A stretch of DNA of 64,000 bases from NCBI GenBank assembly GCA_051294375.1, contig CM119271.1, positions 8,856,120 to 8,920,119 on the forward strand, written 5' to 3'. Position 1 is the stretch's first letter. Each line of letters starts with the position of its first letter. The notes under the pieces were generated by a model that searched no databases, was not told where the DNA came from, and saw nothing but the letters and a program-made list of their open reading frames with translations. Shown here in pieces: positions 58,578 to 64,000 of this stretch. Origin of the DNA: Paraspadella gotoi (taxonomy: Eukaryota; Chaetognatha). A program made the position numbers and the translations under genes.

Positions 58578-58953
58578 ATTTATAGAAACCAAAAGTTGCA
58601 CACTTTCGAGAATTGTTTTACTCACGCCAATTTTTTTTTTTTTTTTCATGGGCTTGGGGGGGATGTGGGATTACTTTTAATTCCGTTTACACTGGACATT
58701 AATAGCAACGTTTTTTTGTTGTGTACAAAATGATCTCGGCATTTTTTTTTTCAAAGTTTTAAGAACGAAATTTATTTATCGACATTCCTTCATTTGCGTA
58801 ATACAATACATTGACCGTAATTCGTTTTTTGAGTAGTTTTGTACTCATTTCATTCGTTTTTATTTTTTTTCTTTTTCAACCTTTACAACTATATTATTAT
58901 CCTTATTCTTTGCCGAAAAATTCCCAGCCAATCTAGGTCTCGGAAATAAAAAA

Positions 58954-59958
58954 ATGGAGACTCGGCTCTGCCTGACGGAGCAGTCGAACCGCGTCCTCCT
59001 GGACGAGGTGCTCCGTCTACAGAGCCAACTCCACAAGGCGGTGCAGGCTTCGCAAGAGGCGTTGGCCGCCGAGAGAAAATCCCGCGACAAACTCGAGACG
59101 GAACTGATCAACATCCGCGACAGCCTCGACAACATCTCGCAGCGCCTGGAGCGCGTGGAGGGGACGTCGCAGCTCGACCGCAACTCCCTCATCGCCGTCG
59201 TCAATCAGGCCCGGTCGCTGGAGCAAATACTCACTCAGACCAACCACGAGCTTCGGCGGGATCAGGTTAGGATTTGGGGGGGGGTGGTCCGTGGTCGGAT
59301 GTGAAACTGATGGTCTGTGTACTAGATGGATCGGTAGGAAGGATGATGGGAAATTTCTGTTTTTAAAGTCATTTTAATATGATTTTAAAACGTCACCGTC
59401 ATTAATATTTAACAGGGCCAACAAAACGTCCAGATACAAGAGATGCGCGCCGAGTTGGACGAGATGTCCGCGACCCACAACCGCATGGAATCGATCGTCT
59501 ACAACCTTGCCGACGACATGCGCAACCTTAAGGGCGCCACCAGACTCCACTACAAGCAGTTCCGCACCGTCTCGGCCGAGCTCAACCATCGCACGGACAA
59601 GATCCGCCACGAGAACAAGCGAACGCTCGATCGGATCCGCGCTTGCCAAGATAAGACGACCCAGAGCGAGGTCAACACGGCCAACCTGCGAATCCACGTC
59701 GGAGCCCGGATGGCCGAGATCAGCGATGCCCTCCTCGGCCTCAACGAGAAAGTCGAAGTCTCCATCCAGAAACAGAGCCAGTTCGAGCAGCGGGTCTCGG
59801 ACCGGTTCGACCAGGTCCAATCCCTCATGGACATGCAGACCGTGAGGGTGAACGGCACCAACACTTTTGTCAAGACCTACCACATGGTCGAGACCGCCGG
59901 CAGCTACACCCACCCGAGACGGAGCGCCAAACCCGGCCGCCACGTCAATCATATATGA
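58954..59958 (+). CDS. Coiled-coil protein, family uncertain (perhaps FAM81-like)
   Basis: Exons 58954-59265 and 59416-59958 give at least 284 residues. Nearly the whole protein is heptad-rich helix: METRLCLTEQSNRVLLDEVL, LETELINIRDSLDNISQRLE, QEMRAELDEMSATHNRMESI and QSQFEQRVSDRFDQVQSLMD. A short Gly/His/Pro tail follows. The frame is open upstream of the ATG to a possible acceptor at 58927 in the same phase (1) as in the relative at 63922. Earlier exons may therefore exist and the true start may lie upstream. A weak resemblance to animal FAM81 coiled-coil proteins is my impression only. The gene lies 376 bp after CHMP3, in tandem. Confidence 0.75.
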
Positions 59959-62900
59959 TGATGACTTTCCCTTCTTTCTTCGGTACCACATCGGAGAATA
60001 GGCAACCTTTAGTACTTTATTCGCTCGATTTTTTCTGTCGGCCATTGGCATCAAAAAATCAGCGAATTCCGTAACCCCGTTAAAAAAAAACAACAAAAAA
60101 ATAGTCCGACGCGTTTGCCGACGAGCGCGCGTCGTCGCCCCCTCTATCCCATTTAGCGCCGTCGTTACCCCTGCCAATCCCCTTCCCCCCCAAACCCCAA
60201 CTATGAAAAGAAGTTCCTTCCACTTTACCTCTCAAATCAGGAAGTTTTATTTTTTATTTATTATTTTCTAGTCTGACAATCAATCATGTACTACGTCGTA
60301 CGACTCCTCGTTGTCATAGAAACATAATACCAGGTTAGCTCGCTTTTAAATTGCCTCGAAACGTGCTGAGTCTTTGTGTTCTCTCTTTTTTCTTTTTTTT
60401 TAGCTCTCCACACCTTCCCTTCCTCCTACTTCTTATTGTAGTCGACCGGTCTCGATGTTTTCGCCCTTTCGTTCGATCTCGTTATATCCTCGTGATTAAG
60501 AGTCGAATCGGGCAGCGGATCGGATCTCCTTGTAGGCGTCTCTTCGCTATTTTTTCCCCCCGTCTCTCATTACTTTTAAAAAACACCCTGTAATCATTTT
60601 TTTTTTAATTCTTAATAACTGTGTCGCCATTACGAAGCTCGTTCGGTGCGCGATTCGATCAAATGTTGTTACTCGGGGGTCATTCATGCTTTGGACTTCA
60701 AAAACGGGCCGATCTCAGTCCCAAGCCCGATTGATTCTGCGGAAGGATGCCGGTCATCCGATTCAAAAAAATATATATATATTTCCGCCCGTCCTCCTTC
60801 CCCACCTCCCTCCCTTCTCCCCCCCCCTTCTCCCCCCCTTTGAAAAGGAGCAAAACCTTTGCCCGACGAGACACAAGGCCGAGTGCTAAATTATTCACAC
60901 GTTAGTCGATATAAACCGAGCCAGTAATGTTAATTTAATTTCCCTTTTTTTTTTTCGTTGCTAATTTTTCCCGTGGCGTAACTAGTTTATTGCAGTGTAA
61001 CATGTTGCGTGCGTGATCTTGATATCGATCCGATTGTCAAAATGTGGGCCAACGGGTTCAATCTTTTCCGTTTCTTTGGTGAGAAATGGGAGAGAGAGCA
61101 GACGTGGCGTCGTCGTCGTCGTCGTCGCTCACAATTTCTTTTTTTACCGTAAATATTCGCTTAACTCGTCGTCCCTTATTTTTCAAAGCTTAAACCAAAG
61201 AAACTGATGTTGGAATTGAGAGTTGGAGTTTTAGGGCTTTGTTTGAAATTACATGGAAACCGAAGTTTTGTTCTGCCTACAGCTTTAGCCTTACGAATTG
61301 GTGTAGTGGGTCTAATTTATTATTCATTGCAGTTGAACTACTTCTTTGAATTTATATTTAAGCGTAATTGATAACCGCAAAATCCTATTAGTTCCTTAGC
61401 GAGAGATTTAATCGCCTATTTACGGTAAAATTTGTGGGTACAGTCGCGCAACATTTTTGGTAGTCTAGTGCATAGATTTTTTTCTTTCTGTAAATCTTAC
61501 TCAAATCTAGCATGACAATGTTTCAGCGTTACAATATTTTACGTGTTTATATAATAATGTCCTTTATTTCTTAATTTCTAAAAATGTTACTTTTTTTTTT
61601 TTTATCCGAATGGCATTATTCCGTGAAAGGTTTGTGATTGGATCTCACGATGAATAGATTTCCCCATAAGTCCCTCTTTCCCTGTCTGCCTTAAAGATTT
61701 CTATGAGAAAATCCCAAATTGGCTAACATTATGCGAGAATTTGGAAATGTTAATCATACTTAAGAAATATGAATAAATCTCTAAAATTTCTGACCCTAAT
61801 TTAATAACTTTTAATTGAACCGTATTGAATTAGATATGAGACGAATCGCTTGATAACTGTTCTTGCTTTACTATTATTATTAATATTATTATTATTGTTT
61901 CGTAAAACACTCAAAATCCATGATAGTGCTTACGATTTCTGGTATATTAAATCATTCTCCTTGATTCCTGTTTTTTTCATATTGCTAGTTTATTGTTAAA
62001 CAATCATATCTCTGTACTGGCTATTTTTTATTTAAATTTCGTTTTAAATTGACGGTAAAACAAAATATGGGTAACGATAACTTAAAATTTTTGTATATAC
62101 GTATTCAGAACAGTATTTTTGGGGGGGATTTACGTATGCATTAAAATGAATCTCTCAACAGTCAACACCGTTTGTATTGGGGTCGTTGTCGTTATTAATT
62201 TATTATGTAACACTGTTTTTTATGCCGTCTTTAGAATCATATTCAGTCGCTCATTATCACAAATACCGCAGGAACCCGTCGTTCCGCTTCTATTGTTCTT
62301 AACTTATTGACAATTTTTTTTGTTTTCTTTTCTTGATCTGTTTTCATTTTTTTGATAAATTAAGATGAAAAATCGAAAAAAAGGTATTCCATAGTCGCAA
62401 TTTCGATTAAAAAGCCATGATTTAAAAAAAAATAATGATATATGTTTATGATTTATTACAATATTGAAATATCCTTCAATATTTTTCTATTCAATAATAA
62501 GTAATTGAAATGAAGTTTTCATTTACGTATTTAAATGTAATAGAAGACCAGAGAGTGTCCCATTAAGTGGCGGTTAGCCGCTGGTAGAAACGAATACTTA
62601 ATATACTCCTCATGCATCATACCGTATTTATTCTGTCAATCATCGGCGTGTATTCGAAGAAAAAAAAAATTAAATCTTTTATTCCCATCAGGCAACGAAA
62701 GAATTTCCCCCCTTATGGGTTCGGCCCTCTCCCTTTGAGACAGCGACGAGCGCCTGCATGGCCCCTGGAGTGTGTGCTCTGCGTCGGTAGAGAGAGATCG
62801 TCGAGAGAGCGAGAGAGAGCGTGCGAGAGAGAAAGACCAGGCGTGGTTCGCATCAAGGGAGTGTTCCCGGTTAACGCCGCGCGGTGAAGCGTAGCGTGTT

Positions 62901-63346
62901 CCGGAAAGAAAGCGAGAGAGAGAGAGACAAGAGACGAGCAGAAAAAAGGGAAAGACTTTCCACGGTCTCTCGGCTGCCACGGGATTCTCATTCCTTCATT
63001 CAGCCGGCGAGGGATCTTCCTTTCCTCTCTCTCTCTCTCGGTTCGAGCCTCTTCGTGGGAGGAGATTCCCGATTTCCCTTTGGGAGGAGCTTTTCGTCTT
63101 CGCGATCTCGCGATCGTTTAGCGTCGAATTTTAAAAAAAATATATATATAATAACAAAAAAACAATCTTTTGTTTTCCTCTTTGAGAGGAAAACAAATAA
63201 TCTGATGACTCAAAATTAAAAACGGAGAAAGTAGGGAAAATCTTTTGACAACAAAAAAAATAAATTTAAAAAAAATCGCATTTTAAACAAAGAAAAGCGA
63301 TGGAGCCGGAAAAAAGGTTTTCCCGCGGCGGCATCGCAGAGCACCC
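59959..63346. other. Intergenic region, 3' flank and probable 5' UTR
   Basis: This is AT-rich sequence with no gene I can support. 60770-60850 holds (AT)n and poly-C stretches, and 61112-61130 is (GTC)n. GA tracts at 62790-62840 and 62915-62935 and the region up to 63346 probably form the promoter or 5' UTR of the next gene. Confidence 0.55.
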
Positions 63347-63359
63347 ATGGATGAAGTAA
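63300..63359 (+). promoter_or_regulatory. Upstream open reading frame overlapping the 63347 start
   Basis: The ATG at 63300 opens 19 codons ending in TAA at 63357-63359, in a different frame from the main start at 63347. If both are on the mRNA, ribosomes starting at the first ATG would pass the main one. This could lower translation, or the transcript may begin downstream of it. Confidence 0.35.
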
Positions 63360-64000
63360 AACCGGAGAAGGGAATCCAACCTGAAGTAACGTCTCCTGCT
63401 GTCGTCGTTCGTCCCCCGCTTGAGCCGACGGCCGAACACCCCCTAGTAGACCCCGTTCAGTCTCAAGTGTCCGCTGGATCGGTCGACACCGGAGCCGTAC
63501 GGGCTAGCAGTCCGGGTCAGTTTTGAATTGTTGCAGGGATGGAAAGAAATTCGTCCACAAAAGCTTTGATTTTATTTAACCTTCAACTATTTCGATTTTA
63601 GGCATAGGTCAGCACTCTCCTCATTCGGGAACGAGCCACTATACTGGATATCTACCTCAATTGCACAACGAAAATAGCATTTCACCAGCAAATCCTCAAG
63701 CAACTCCTCAAAACGGTCAACACGGAAACTTGCCGCAAATCACGTTCGGCCCACAAACCGAAAGTCACACAAATAACACGGGATCAGGTCACAACCCAGG
63801 ACCAGTCGACTCAGAATCAGGTCTTTGGTTAGGAGATTGAGGATGTGTTTATTTATGTTTGTTATTGTCATAATTGTTATTTTTAATAATATGAAACATT
63901 TATAATAACATTGATTTGCAGGAATCGTTGTTCAAGGTCACGACCAGGTTCGTCAAATGGAGACTAGGCTGGTGGTGGCTGAACAATCTAATAGGGCGCT
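63347..64000 (+). CDS. 5' part of a coiled-coil gene related to the one at 58954 (runs off the window)
   Basis: Exons 63347-63515, 63602-63820 and 63922 to beyond 64000 join with phase 1 throughout. The first two encode a Pro/Gln/Ser-rich disordered N-terminus (for example EPTAEHPLVDPVQSQVS, then HNENSISPANPQATPQNGQ). The third begins GIVVQGHDQVRQ and then METRLVVAEQSNRA. This aligns directly with METRLCLTEQSNRV of the gene at 58954, so the two are neighbouring paralogues. The donor at 63821 (CAG|GTCTTT) is weak but fits the phase. An upstream ATG at 63300 opens a 19-codon frame that overlaps this start. Confidence 0.75.

Noticed and set aside
59374-60177. 267-codon minus-strand frame opposite the coiled-coil gene
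   Set aside because: It mirrors exon 2 of the plus-strand gene. Composition (Leu/Asp/Val runs) is what the complement of coiled-coil codons gives.

Overview
The window is animal (invertebrate-like) nuclear DNA. Genes are split by short GT-AG introns. The products are typical metazoan proteins: a GRAF-type BAR/PH/RhoGAP/SH3 protein, a small HERC (RCC1+HECT) ubiquitin ligase, the ESCRT-III subunit CHMP3, mitochondrial MetRS, an Mpv17/PMP22 protein and an XK-related membrane protein. Exons are GC-rich and intergenic DNA is AT-rich. (GA)n/(CT)n and tri-, tetra- and pentanucleotide tracts are everywhere, and runs of N mark assembly gaps. I cannot name the species or phylum.

Layout. 1-6.3 kb: gaps, microsatellites, two minisatellites and a copy of a short interspersed repeat; no gene. 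6.4-12.9 kb: a decayed BEL/Pao LTR retrotransposon on the minus strand (gag with zinc knuckles, RT, RNase H, start of integrase), broken by many frameshifts. 16.1-19.8 kb: a two-exon gene whose in-frame splice joins an XK-like multipass membrane protein to a kelch beta-propeller. 19.8-26.7 kb: mostly non-coding, with one unassigned candidate exon. 26.8-45.6 kb: the HERC gene on the minus strand. Its C-terminal half is present once cleanly (26.8-31.5 kb) and twice more as indel-riddled copies (31.5-36.6 and 36.6-41.6 kb), most simply explained as assembly or gap-filling with raw long reads.

46.9-59.96 kb is a compact plus-strand cluster: GRAF-like RhoGAP, an unrecognised 231-residue protein, Mpv17-like protein, mitochondrial MetRS, CHMP3 and a coiled-coil protein. 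A related coiled-coil gene starts at 63.3 kb and runs off the end.

HERC and the RhoGAP are divergently transcribed from about 1.3 kb. Nothing suggests a single pathway. The shared themes are membrane remodelling (BAR/RhoGAP, ESCRT-III, XK-like) and mitochondrial upkeep (MetRS, Mpv17 family). The most unusual biological item is the XK-kelch fusion. The most important technical caution is the triplicated HECT region.
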